A stretch of DNA of 64,000 nucleotides from Ophiostoma sp. CBS 140.51 (lineage: Eukaryota; Ascomycota; Sordariomycetes; Ophiostomatales; Ophiostomataceae). A program made the translations under genes and the position numbers. Under the pieces are notes generated by a model, which was not told where the DNA came from, made no database searches, and saw only the letters and a program-made list of their open reading frames with translations. The stretch spans positions 1-64,000 of the forward strand of contig JANSLP010000130.1 in NCBI GenBank assembly GCA_029298735.1. The letters run 5' to 3'. Shown one piece after another: positions 33,332-46,011 of this stretch. The first letter of the stretch is position 1, and each line of letters begins with the position of its first letter.

Positions 33332-36300
33332 CATGGAAACACTCCGGAAACTACTTCGTACACAGTGCAGTCATATTCTTCGTTTTCTCTCCCTCGACGC
33401 TCGCCAACTTCTTTTTTTTCAACTTCAACCCCGGTTCTTGACCCCATGCGACCGCGGCTGCAGGAATAGGCCAGAGTCAGCAGTAGACTCAGCAGTCCAG
33501 TCCAAAAGGGTATGCAGCCGACGCTGTGAGGGGGCGTGCGTGCGCCAAGGATATGAGCGGCGGCCAAAAATGGTCGCTTGGGACTAGCGCTGGTACGCTG
33601 GAAAACAGGGCCCTTCCTTCTGTTATTTTTATTCACACCCAGATACGAAATGGCCGGAGCTTGGCCATATCCGAATGCAGGGTGCTTTCTTGCTTCGTGG
33701 AGCGTAGTCTCCTGAGGACATGGTAAGGTTCCCGGGATATGGAGCCGATGATGTTTATCTCACGTCTACTTCAACCACTTAATCTCGAGCATACTCCGTA
33801 GAGGCATCTACGATATTTCACAAAAGTCTACTGAGTACGTCGCAGAGTGCACGCCATCTGCTTGCTGTGCTGGTTTGCTTCAGAGACTCCCAGAGACGAG
33901 GACAAGCGGCATTTGTGCAGCAGATGCACAACGCGAGTGGGATGGATGATGGTGGGCTGGCCATGGGTGTTGTGCAGCCATGTGCATCTTGGGTCCAGGG
34001 CATCACCCAAGGCTGGCAGGCGGGCCCTGCCTGTGCACCTTCCGGCTGTGATTCGGTCAAGTGTACGAAATACACGCGGGGACCTGTCCAGTCCCAATGC
34101 CTAGGTACCTAGCACTGCTTTCCCTTCACCTTTCCCCAGTCTACCTGGTTCTGATTGTTTGCTGTTTTCTCATTTTTGCTCCTTCCCCCGACTCCATGGT
34201 TGCATAGTCTTTGGCTCTTCCTGCAGTCCCTGAATCTGGTATTATTTTTATGTGCATCTCATCTTGGATCTCCCTATTTCTTCTCCGTGCTTCCCAATTT
34301 ACCAACTGTTGATTTCTGCTCTCTTATTCTCATGTGAACCGTTGGCAACTTGGTCTGTTTGATTTTATCTGCTACTCCTATCATCAGAGACAAAATAATA
34401 GTAAATCTGAACTTACAACTCATTCTCCTTCTAGAGCCCTGCAACTCTCCGCTTCGCCTCGCTTCGCCCTCGCCTCGTCTCCCCACCTCCCGTAGTTCAA
34501 CAAACCTCTCCTCTTTCCCCAGGGTTGTGGGAATTTTTATCGTTTACGCTAAATACACCGTCAAAGGTTGCGATTCACACCACCCACTTTTGGCTACTCA
34601 ATGCCTTTCTGTACCAATAATCTTGTCTCCGAGAAGGTCCATCCCTTGCGTCCAGTAGACTGGTTCTATGGTACTTGGCTCCTTCCTATTTGCTAAGCGA
34701 ACTCGTCCCGGCCCAAGCCAACAGACGTTGACAACGTTTCCTCAAGCGGGTTTTGTGACTTGATCGTTAAAAGTTACGCGTAAAATAATTTTGGAAGCAA
34801 ATATATCTTGTAGTCAACAATGAATGAGGTGGTGCCTGGCATTTTACGACGCAGACTCGTCGACACCAGTTTTCGGTCAAGAGAACTGCTCATCGAGGTC
34901 AAACGCCACATCTCATACTCCGTACACGAAATGCAAATCGGTTCCATCTGGTCATCCGTCTGGGGGTGGCCGGTTGAGCACCTGGGGATGAGATGCGGGT
35001 GTATCTACTGTAAGGCGGAAACAACTACATATCGTGTTAAGAATATATCTTGCAGAAGAGACAGTGGAGTATGAGTTCAGAGCACAGCAAGGAGGACGAA
35101 AATGAAAGAAGTTAATAAAGGTGGGGAAAAAAGAAAAAAGAGGAAAAGAAAAAAGAAAAGAATGATGGAAGGACAAACGAAATAAAAAGCGGTAAGACAG
35201 GGGTCTACCTGGCTGAGATGAGGAGGGGTGTGTGGTCTCTGGGAGTGTGTAGCCAAAATTGATTGGGGGTTATGTGTATGTGAGTGTGTGATGTTTTCTT
35301 TTCGCTCTGAATTTGCAGCTCAAACAGCCAAGATAGGCGGCGGGTGAGTCGAGGCAATCATGCCGGGGCTGGAGGCCGCAATTCCAAGATGGAAGAAGCA
35401 AGCGAGCGCGGGGAGGCAGAAACAGAAGCGACGGCTTGTCGAAGCACGGAACGGCAAGGGAAATCCAACATCTCAAAGAAAAACGTAAAATAAAGTATGG
35501 GGAAGCCGTGTGCAAGTTCGTGACGACAACTGAAAGCTGGACTCGCTGGATAAATAAGAATCAAAAAGAGGAAAACGACAAAGGGGGTGTGGGGAGTTGG
35601 GAAAAGTAGGCCAGGAAAACCCACAAAAGAGAGGGCGGGAACCAGGGTGCAGTGTGGATTACAGCGGACCACAACACAACACACAACACAGGGCAGAAAA
35701 TGGAGGTATTGGAGACAAATCAGACAACAGATGGATTGCCCATTGCACTTTTTTCTTCTCCCTCTTTCTCTTCTCGTTGCACCTCTGAGGATCGGTGCAT
35801 GCACGGCAGGGTGTGGCGTTATTGGTACATAGCTTGAGGAAGACGGAGGTCGAGCCCAGGAAGACAGGAGCCCAGGACGAGGGTAATTCAGACTGGGACC
35901 AGGGCTGTTCAACAGACGAGAAAGGCGAGAATAAAGATACCCGTTTTCTGTCATCCTGCCCGCCTGTCCTGTTGGTCTGGATCACTCCCAGCCTTTTTGT
36001 CCTTTATTTGCTTGACTCGTCGATCTGCCTATGAAAAGCAACTTGATCGAACCCTCTCGCCGGGTCGTTCGCCGTGCATGTGCCTACGGAGTACTCGAAT
36101 GAGCATAAAAAAATGCTTGTTGAGCCTGGCAAATTGCGACGGCAACATAAACCGCAGTGCTACCGCGACATTAAACACTTTCCGACATAGGATCCCCAAT
36201 GCGGATTACCTCGTCACACGCAGCCCAGAGGCGCAGATACATACATACACAGTACATGCCGCCGTAGCACGGAAGCACACATAACTGTACTCCATACGAC

Positions 36301-39300
36301 TTATTTCAGTACACGATTCGTAAGTCATACACACTGCCCTCTCCCTCATATCTTTGGCTCGGCATCCCCTCGTGCATCGAATCTTGGATCTCTCTTCCGT
36401 GCAGCTCACCATTGCAGCTTGCAGTATGGGTAATAAAATGTCGCCAGACTCGACCACCCGTTTTACATGACTGCTTTGTTGGGTTTGCTGCTGTCTGGAG
36501 TAAAGAAGCAGATAAATAGAATAGAAAATCGGAGATCAGGAGCTATGGCCAGGTCAAAGAGAGAGCCCTTCCAAAGGGTGGTGCCCTTGGTCCCATCTGG
36601 TCTTGGTCTTGGTCTTGCCAGCCATCGTTCAGCACACGATGGGGCAGTAGCGTACGATCAGTGGAAATCATGATTTACACCTTCCCCCTTTCTCCCTCGA
36701 TGATTTGCGCTTCCCGCGCTGTCATCGATGGTGTATCCTGGCACCTGAAACTTCCTTCTTGATCTTCGCTCATAATACTTCGTAGGATTTGATGAAGTCG
36801 TATTCGATGCAATTGTCTCAGCCGCTCCCAACATGTAGATTGTTTCCGACATCGATTGTTTCTTTTCAACGGGCCTTTTCTTGTCTTCACTTTATTTTCC
36901 ATGTGCTCCCAATGCCTTCCCTCCTTAACTTCTGCCGCGTGAGCCTCACGAAGACGCTGGCTTTAACGCGGTGAAACCCACTTGCTGTTATCCCCCCTTC
37001 CGTGGCTTTTTGTCTTTATTGTACACATTGCGATAGCAAGTACAAGTACAGGTACGTCGTAGACAATAGACAGACTTAAGTACCATCTGCGCTCCATACG
37101 ATATGGGTTTCTGTGCTCTGTATCTCCTCAGCACCAGTGCAGGGCTATTAGACGCCACTCCTGGTCACGACGCAATAAACTCGCCGTCCAGTCTTCTCCA
37201 CACTGCCCAGTCCGAGGACTGAACATCGCGAGGCCTGCTTCGCGCTCGTACGGTGTCTATAACCCTGCCCGTGCTCTACATCAGTCATTGCGTCTTCTCA
37301 TCTAGCTTGCCATCCGCACAAGAGATTATCGTGAGTTGATAGTGTATTGTATACTTTAGTCAGGTTCATTGTCTAATAAATTTGTTAGCTCTTAATTTAA
37401 AAAGACACTACAACACGCAATGAGTATCAAAAGATCATACGTCGTAAGATATCAAGAGGTTATCTGTCCTGCGGGTCTGCAGGTTAAGCTTGTATTGTTT
37501 GCTCAGTCCGAGTACGAAAGACGGTGGATATCATTCGAAGTGTGTACTCTCGAGACCCAAGATCGAAGCCTGCTGTGTCGCAGCGACGGAAAGAGCTCCG
37601 TAGCTTTGGCTAGCGTCACAAGCCAGTGCCAAGCAGAGCCGAAAAAAACAGCCTGCCCGCCCGGCCTGGCTCCAACCATATCCACAGCTCCACGCCCCGA
37701 GGTTAGCGCGTTCAGAGCACATGGCTTTTTAAGGCGCGAAGTCCCAGGAGTATTTTGTCTCGTTTTTATTTACTTTGTTATTAATCGATTCTTCTTCTGT
37801 CTCTCCTTTTGACCTCCGTCGTCACTTCACTTTCCGTGTCTTATCTTCTTCCTTTTTTCCAGCGCGTCACAATATCGACATCTCCGCACCCCGTGCATCG
37901 TCGCCGGATGATGCTCGGCGTGGCTCTCCCGGCAATCTCTGTTTCTCCTCCTAAAAAGGCTCACGGGCTGGAAGCGAACGATAAACGGAGGCGACGGTGC
38001 CAGAGCTAGCGGGCTAACAGGCCCCCCTTTCCTCTCGCCTATTTTCACACTACGACGTCGCAGTTGAGGAAGGAAGGCGCCATGAAAGCACGGTTGTTTT
38101 TTACTTCTGGGCTCCTCTCAGGGCCCTTTCTAACTTGGGCCTACCGCCGCGCGCATCTTCTCTCCCCTTCTGTCTTCTTGGGGCGATCAGACCTTCCTTT
38201 GCCTTTGTCTCATCACTCAGGAATGATGTTCCCCACTTTCACACGTCAAAACCCGAGAGCTGCAATGTGATGAAAAAGAGAGGGCAGCATTGGAAATGGT
38301 TTGTGGTCTTCTACACAGGCCTGTTGGATACGCATTCACAAACTGGATGCAACTCCCAAATGCCTGCAAATTCCCCCTTGAAGCAGCGATGCCTAATCAG
38401 TCCTGGCCATGGCAAGAAGAGTGCATGGTCATACTGGAATCAACAATGAAAAACCAGTGCATGGGAAGGAAAAAGAAAGCATATTGACATTATCCTTAAC
38501 CAACAAACACAAAAGCCCAGTCATGGGCCAGCACTCGCTTTGTTCGGATGACCCCTTACCGTTCACTTGGGCACCTCCCAGAAGTTCTTACAATACCCGA
38601 CGATGGGGGCTGAAGAGAAAAGAAAATAAGTCTCAAAAAAACGCGGTTTTGTTTCTTCTGTCCTCCTTTGCTTTCTTTTTGGGCTGAAGGCCACTTTTTG
38701 GTATCCTACTCTTATTGTTCGGGGAATAGGGTCAAAAAAGAAAGCTGACGATAAATCAGCACGAAAACAGAGGCCCACAGCAACTCCGTCATACGTTTTC
38801 TCTTTTCGAGTCCTTCCATTCCTTCCTTCTCCTCCGCTCAACACCCTGAGATTCCGCACCCATACCTATTTCGGTATCTCTCCTGCCCGGAGTTTTTCGG
38901 TCGCGAAAGCTCATTTGTGTTGAGGGAAAGAAGGAAATCAGTTTTCGCTTGTTCTTTCTATTTCCAGGTAAAGACATACGACGCCATGAACCAAATATGC
39001 TAATGAACCAAATACATCTTCCAAAGTCGGTGAAGCCGTCCATATTCACATCCCGGCCTGCCACATGGTCTGTCCCCAGCAAGATCCTCCCTAGCTGAGT
39101 CCGCTCGCATTATCAGCCGACACCTACTTCGTGTGTCCATTCCCAAGGACTTGTCACGATCGGCTCCGAATTGTATTTTTGTATTTCGAAAGATATTTTT
39201 CTGCTTCAAACTGTCTTTCAAAGTCCCCTCATTCCGTTCTTTGACCCCAACACAAGCTTCATCTCGCGCTCCCCACACCGCACTCCTTATGTTCTCAGTC

Positions 39301-42283
39301 TTTTCATATTCTCTCCATCTGGATCGTTGGGATTATTGTGGCCGGTTTTATCCTCGCGCCAAAGCGGTTCCTCCACATACAAATGCAGACTGCGTCGACC
39401 AGGAGTCGTAACCCTCTATTCACCCGTCAGGGTGGAGTGGAGGCCTCTTGCAACATGTTTTTGGTGACTTGTTGATGTTTTACCATGTTCATCGTCACAT
39501 TTCCTTTGCGGTCAAGTGCTGTAATAAATGGTGTCGGTCGTATCATCGATGATTGATGTTTTTGTCCCGTCGTTTGCTTACATCCAACTTCCTTTCGCCC
39601 TATATACACGTCGCAAAGCCTTCACTATCATCCGGCCATGTATAGTGTCCCCATTCTGATATTGTTCGTTGGCCATCTTCTCCTGGGAAATTAATTGTGC
39701 CTTGTCCATGCATCCCGGGTACAGTCTTGTCTCGAACGGTCCGGCTTGCTGTATGCCGCATGCCAGGCACACCGTTTGGGCCTTTCGTCTAATGTGCCCC
39801 GAGGAGCGGTCAACAGGGGCGGGGGGGTGGCGGCCATAAAACCATCGAACTAGTGTGCTATGTTATATATAAGAGTTCTTCTTGATATTGCTGCTGCGAT
39901 TTACCCGACTCGTTGAGGGCGTGTTCTTTCGGATGTTCGTAGATGGACAGGCTATTTGAAATGTTTGTTTCGTTTTGCCCGCCTGTCCATTACCCATCTT
40001 TTCCGTCCGATAAAGCCACCAGAGATGGGTATATTTCATGGAAGTATGTCGTGGAAGCGAGCTCGCCTCTTGTTTCTTCCATTTGCCCTTTATCTTTTTT
40101 TAACTCAATTTTCATGTCCCCGTCCCCCTTGCACCCATGTGGCGGCCGCGTGACAAACTCCATGCCATGCCGCCTTAGCTCCGGTCCCGTCCTCTTACGA
40201 AGAGTGCAGCATTGGGTGCTTAAAGTGGTTCGAATATAGCCAGATCTGGTTTCCCATGGACCTCCCACTCCCCCATCCATGCTGCATGTACGTAGTCAAG
40301 GGGACAATACGGCACAGCTCTAATTTCGCTAGCACAACCGTTCGCATGTAGCCGCTTCTTCCCCTTGTCTTGCGTCTTCGTGCGCCGTCTTATTAGATGA
40401 TTCTAGATTCCCGATATATAAGATACGTGCCGTTGGAACGTCCACATGACAGCATATATTGGCCGATCCGATACGGGGGAAACGTGGACAAAACGAGATT
40501 CATAGAGCGGGCACATGGCATGAAATATGTCCGATGCCAACATGAAGTTCTTGTGGTAAAATGAATGATACGATAAGAGCAGTACATGTTCGGCACCTGC
40601 TTGTCCTGTCCCTCTAACCTCAAGGAAACGAAGGACAATGTGCTTCGCCTGTGGCGGCTTGTGCAGAACTCATCCTTCCATCCGCCCCGAGCCAGGGCAG
40701 ACCCGTAGTGTGATCCCTTAGTAGGCGACCCAATGATACTCGCCTTATTCAATAGTATGTGATGCTTCACTGCCCGGTGATGCATTCCTCCATACTGCTC
40801 CTTCTAGCTCATAGTGTTTGACTCTCAGGCCATATTTGGGCATTTGTGTATTGGTATCTGAGCTTTCATATGTTTTTGGTGGGTTGGCAACTCCTTGATG
40901 TGCTCGTCGGAGGGAAATGTTGTGTTCTTACCTGAAACATAATTAGTGCGCTGAGAGTGCTGATGTGAGCTGCAAGCAACGGGTGTTGATGAATATTGAT
41001 GTCGGGATGATGCATGATTGTGTGCAGTGCAAGGCTGCGGATAAGCTTCAGTTGGCTGTGAGGCCATTGCCTCATCCATTGCGTTTAGTTAGCCAATAGC
41101 GGCTGGTACTCTGATCTCTCGCTTCGACTCGCTTGCGTGGTCATTGCAAGCATTACCCCTGGACAAAAAACGGGAGTGAGAAACCGTTAAGCATTATCCG
41201 TTTGTCCCAAAGGGCGTATGTCCGTTGCTGCGTCTTGGACTGTTTTCTACAGAACGTCTAGACCTACCATCTTTTATCTCTTCTTTTTCACTCCACACGT
41301 ACGCGTCATACTGTAGCCAGAAACACTTTTGAGTCGAAGATGCGACTGGTGGCATGGCAAACCCCAAGTTATAGCCCGCTCATCCCTTTGCCCGCCGGAT
41401 GCCACTTCTCGAGGCCATTGTCCGTCCTCAGTTGTGAGAGACATGTCCTTTGATGATCAAATGCAACACTCCTTTCAATTTGACTTTATTTTCTAACGGA
41501 AACACCGTGGCCATGCGAGCGGGAAGAAAAGAAATAAATTTACACACACCCCGCCTCGGACATGTTCATGGATTGCAAAGTAAGATGTGCATGGATAGAA
41601 ATGAGAGTGTTTACGCTCGATGAGTGGTGGCGCTCGGGGATGGTATGCAACCATGGGGCATTAGCTTTTAACATACAGATGCTTATTTTTTTGGCTGAAT
41701 TCAGGACGATCTCCGTATTAGCCTTTTCTCAAAATGACTGCACTATCCATATTGCTTAATTCCAAGGTTCAGTGTTTCATTCGCTTAACCGCTCCTGTCC
41801 CTAGGCCGTGAACGTCGATAGCACAAGTTCAATTTCTTGATATTGTCTTTATTTTGGCTCAGTGTTGTCTGTGTATGGACCTTTGTGATAGACCCTTAAT
41901 GGACCGGACTCTCCAAAATGAATGGCCCAAAAACGAAGAGCTATGTAGAAATATTATCAAGTCCATCAGAACGAAATATCTGATATCTTAGAACAGCTTT
42001 GGTTACTCTTCTCATTACTTGCATTTTGTTCTGGCCCCCAAATTACGAGCACGAAGACGACACGTCTACTGTGCCCCGAAGCGAATGTTGAGACGGAAAC
42101 GGCGATCACAAAAAGATAAGGCGGGAGCAGCACAAACTAGGCCCCCATGGAAAGTAGATATGTCGGATGATGTGGTTATTCTTGTGTCTTTGTGACACAG
42201 TTTGGATTGTTACGATGATGCCTGGTTTGCTCTTTTTAACACATGGTTCTATCAATAATGAGGAAAATGGTCCCTTTGCGTTC

Positions 42284-42309
42284 TTTTTTTTTTTTTTTTT
42301 TTTTTTTTT
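42284..42309 (+). repeat. T26 homopolymer
   Basis: Uninterrupted run of 26 thymines in AT-rich spacer. Confidence 0.9.
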
Positions 42310-43221
42310 GTTAATTAATAACAGAGCAGAAATAAATACAAATAAAAATAATGTAAAACAAAATGAAGTGAAAGCAAAAATGTCATAAGAAACCGAAAAG
42401 TTGCTGTGGTAAGCATATGTTTAATATTTATTTCAAAAATACAAAAAAAAAAATTGAGAATCATCAAGAGTAAACAAGTAGGCTATGCCTGATGGAAAAC
42501 AAAGCGAGACAACAAAGGTTGCAGTATGGCATCAACAATTTGAGAAAAAGTCACAATATTCGTAGACATAGGTCGTAAATTTGTTGAAAAAATTATTCAT
42601 TTTATAAACCAGACAGGCGATGATTTATCTCTTTGGAGTAAACCGTCCCCTAAGCCTATTTATGTGCTATATAGAAAGACTGACGTGGCCGGAATTAAAG
42701 CCAGTATCAATCTCCTGTTCTCAATACTTTTTGAGTATGTCATCACCCTTTCATGTGTGCCTTTATGTAGGTTCCCTTTGCGCAAAATAAATCGTAGTAA
42801 AACATCAAACCCGCGGTTTTAAAAAACAAAAAAAAATCAAGGCTCCTTTCCTATGCTGTTGAAAACATTTTTGTTGAAGAAAAAGAAAAATAGCGGGAGG
42901 GCAATTGCGGTGCAGGGAAGAGAGAAACTCTCTGAACGAGAGGAGGGAGACGAAGGAGGTCGATGAAGAAGGATACCGCAATGCCGCATGAAACAATGGA
43001 AATGCTTTTGGTAGAAAACTCCCCCGTTTTTCCCCGGTTGAAATGGGTATATGGTAAATTTTCTTTTCATAAACAACTTTGAAACGGCAAAATAAAAATC
43101 AAAAACACATCAATGGAAGGTTGGTCGCACTCATATCGTTAAGTATGAAGAGCGGCAGCACAGCCCAGAGATGATGGTGGCGGGTTTTGAGAGAAGGGAT
43201 GAGAGGCGGGGTTCAGAGAAA

Positions 43222-44642
43222 TTAGTAGCGGTAACTAAAGAGAAGTAAATGTTAGTAGATGGACAAATACAAGATGTACACGAACGCAAGAAAGAAGGAA
43301 CATACTGGTCGGGCTTGTAGGGACCCTCAACAGGCAGAGACAGGTACTCGGCCTGGACGTCCGTGAGCTTGCTGAGCTCGACGTTGCAGTGGTCAAGGTG
43401 CAGCTTGGCGACCTCCTCGTCGAGGATCTTGGGCAGGACGTAGACCTGCTTCTCAAAGGCGCCAGTCTTGGCGAACTCAATGTACTTCTTGCGGAACTCC
43501 TCGTCCTTGTTCTTGTACAGAGCAATCTGGGCCAGGACCTGGTTGGTGAACGAGCAGGACATGACGAAGGAAGAGTGGCCAGTGGCGCAGCCCAGGTTGA
43601 CCAGGCGGCCCTCAGCCAGCAGGATCAGCTTGCGGCCGCTCTTCATGGTGTAGCGGTCGACCTGGGGCTTGATGTTGACGTGCTCAACGGCGTTGGCCTT
43701 GAGCCAGGCAACGTCGATCTCGACGTCGAAGTGGCCAATGTTGCTGACAATGGCGTCGTTGGGCATGGCCTCGAAGTGGCGACCAACCAGGATGTCACGG
43801 CAGCCAGTGGTCGTGACAAAGATTTGGCCAACAGCGGCGGCCTTGTCCATAGTGGTGACCTGGAAGCCGGCCATGGCAGCCTGGAGGGCGTTGATGGGGT
43901 CGATCTCAGTGACCAGGACGCGGGCACCCATGCCGCTCAGGGCCATGGCGCAGCCCTTGCCGACATCACCGTAACCGGCAACGACAGCAATCTTGCCAGC
44001 AATCATGACATCGGTGGCGCGCTTGATACCGTCGACGAGGGACTCGCGGCAGCCGTACAGGTTGTCGAACTTGGACTTGGTGACGGAGTCGTTGACGTTG
44101 ATGGCGGGGACCAGCAGCTCGCCGTTCTTCAGCATCTTGTACAGGTGGTGGACACCGGTGGTGGTCTCCTCGGACAGACCGTAGCAGTCCTTGAGCTGCT
44201 CGGGGTACTTGGCGTGGACGAGCTGGGTCAGATCACCACCGTCGTCGAGAATCAGGTTCAGGCGCTTGTTGTCCTTGAAGGCAACCAGCTGCTGCTCCAG
44301 ACACCACTGGTACTCCTCCTCGGTCTCACCCTTCCAGGCGAAGACGGGGACACCGGTGGCAGCGATGGCGGCAGCGGCGTGGTCCTGGGTGGAGAAGATG
44401 TTGCACGAGGTCCAGGTAACCTCAGCACCGAGAGCGGTCAGGGTCTCGATCAAGACGGCGGTCTGGATGGTCATGTGCAGGCAGCCAGCAATACGGGCGC
44501 CCTTGAGCGGCTGGTCGGCAGCGTACTTGGCACGGGTGGCCATGAGACCGGGCATCTCGTTCTCAGCCAGATCGATCTCCTTGCGGCCGAAGGCGGCAAG
44601 CGAGATGTCGGCGACCTTGAAGTTTCCGGCGGGGGCAGCCAT
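43222..44642 (-). CDS. SAH1: S-adenosylhomocysteine hydrolase
   Basis: Exons 44642-43306 and 43234-43222 encode 449 aa, the usual length of the family. The second coding exon has only 13 nt and supplies the invariant end: EGPYKPD from exon 1 is completed to HYRY and a TAA, across a 71-nt intron (GTATGT...CTAAC...TTTAG). Substrate-domain sequences (GCLHMTIQTAVLIETL, NIFSTQDHAAAAIA) and the NAD-binding motif VVAGYGDVGKGCA are unmistakable. The enzyme splits S-adenosylhomocysteine into adenosine and homocysteine in the cytosol, relieving product inhibition of all methyltransferases. An intron in the 5' leader is likely at 44664-44894. The plus-strand 638-codon ORF covering the gene is the antisense shadow of strong codon bias, itself a sign of high expression. 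Confidence 0.97.
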
Positions 44643-44663
44643 TGTGAAGGTGTGAAAAGAAGT

Positions 44664-44894
44664 CTGCGGAAAGGCAAGAGAGTTAGTCAATGGCAACAAA
44701 GACAAATAGGACCGGCAGCAGATAGCAAGACTCTGGCAGAAGCACAAGGATTTAGCAAAACCCCAACAGCGCTGCTGCTCAATGTGAAGCCAGCTTGGCC
44801 CAGACAACAATCTGAGGCCCCAGAGAGCTCCAAAGGCGGTGGCGGATCCTTTATCGGCTCGAGGGCAGTGGCCTTTGCGAAGCAATTAACGTAC
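44664..44894 (-). other. Probable 5'-leader intron of the SAHH gene
   Basis: On the minus strand a donor CTCAAG/GTACGT and an acceptor with branch site CTAACTCTCTTGCC...CCGCAG flank 231 nt just before the start codon (22 nt from acceptor to ATG). Both ends are strong by the standard of the other introns in this window. Confidence 0.6.
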
Positions 44895-46011
44895 CTTGAG
44901 GGTAGAAGACGGGGAATTGAGATGAATGAAGAGTTTGAGATGAACAAAAAGTCAGATAGGAGAGTAAAAACGAAGGATGAAAGAAGGAGAAGAGAAAAGA
45001 AGAAAGAGAAGCGGGAAGGAAAGGGGAAGCAGGAGGAAAAGAGGTGTTCAAATGGGAAGGGGCGGGCAAAGATAGTGGACAATCACTCTTTTTTCCGCCG
45101 CAACGTGGCGGGGCAGTGGTTGGCTGGTGAGGGGTTAGAGCAAGCAGAAAATTTCAGGAACGGCGCTAGGCCAGATACGGACTGTCTACAATGGGGCACA
45201 TTGGGGCGATTGGCGCCTGTCGTGCATTGTCAGGTATTACCCATTGCCGTGTCGGTTCCATCTGCCGCTGCTGACCGCACCTTGCCTCTGGTCCCTTTTA
45301 TGTAGAGACCAACGCCAGCGCAAGGCCAGCGGCGATCCGAAGCATCTCCGAGCACGTGTATCTCAGAACAGTTGCTACGTTCCAGTCTTCACGACGAGGG
45401 CACGTTCAGCGGTTTTATTTTAGTAACATAGTTCGTCTTTTGTATTTTCTTTTTTTATCTGACAGTTCGTAGTCCCCCAAATTAACGCCAGGCCTGATGC
45501 AAAATAACTTGCCCCCGTGCTGCCAGGTTTCGTTTTGTGCCGTGGCACAAGTGAGGTACGTCGATGTCTTTGGCCCTTGTTCACCGCATGCGCAGCGAAG
45601 CGAGGGCCAAGCGACAAGACAGCGTAGCTCAAGGTCTTGTACAACCACACCAACCAACGAAGAACCCACGGCCATAGAAGATGTCTTGTTAGGCCAACAA
45701 ATCATATTCCTCTAGAACTTTTTGGTGCCGCCAAAAACGCAGAAAGAGAAAGAAAAAGAGAGAGACAGAGTGTGTGAGAGAGTAGGAGGGACATGAAAGG
45801 AGGATGAGAAGCGGAGGGTCAGAATAATGCCACCAAAACCGAAGCCGTTTCATTAGGCTTGGTCCCGACATTGTCCGCCCAAGAAAGGAGGTATAACCGG
45901 CACTGCTGAAGTGGCCGGAATGAAGACAACGAAAAGGACGAAAGTGAAGATACAACGCACGCAAAGACAAACAAACAAATTAACATCCAGAAACATCCCG
46001 TAATCCCCTCT
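44895..46011. other. Intergenic between SAHH and eIF3h
   Basis: Promoter and leader of SAHH (A/G-rich on the plus strand, i.e. CT-rich in the sense of transcription, at about 44930-45060) and the 3' end of eIF3h. No gene seen. Confidence 0.45.

Larger units (their letters stand above)
32097..43221. other. About 11 kb without a recognisable protein gene
   Basis: From the start of the Zn2Cys6 regulator to the 3' end of the SAHH gene. I read all listed frames and saw only short ORFs with low-complexity or shadow composition; the longest (35358-35954, minus, 198 codons) is Pro/Ser/Phe/Cys-rich with no motif. The DNA is not uniformly degraded: long stretches are moderately GC-rich with pyrimidine-rich tracts, and only about 41700-43200 is clearly AT-rich. 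It contains a TC repeat at 33311, a purine tract at about 35100-35160 and a T26 run at 42284. A long regulatory region, a long leader of the regulator or unannotated RNA genes are all possible. Confidence 0.5.

Noticed and set aside
35358..35954. 198-codon minus ORF in the gene-free region
   Set aside because: Pro/Ser/Phe/Cys-rich from pyrimidine-rich DNA, no motif, several overlapping ORFs in other frames of similar quality.
40218..40232. GGTTCGAAT resembling a tRNA B box
   Set aside because: No A box at a suitable distance and no cloverleaf arms; other TTCGA occurrences I looked at in the window also failed.
43389..45305. 638-codon plus-strand ORF opposite SAHH
   Set aside because: It mirrors the strongly biased SAHH codons in antisense, is rich in Leu/Val/Gly/Asp without any motif, and continues into the purine-rich leader. 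SAHH itself is unmistakable.
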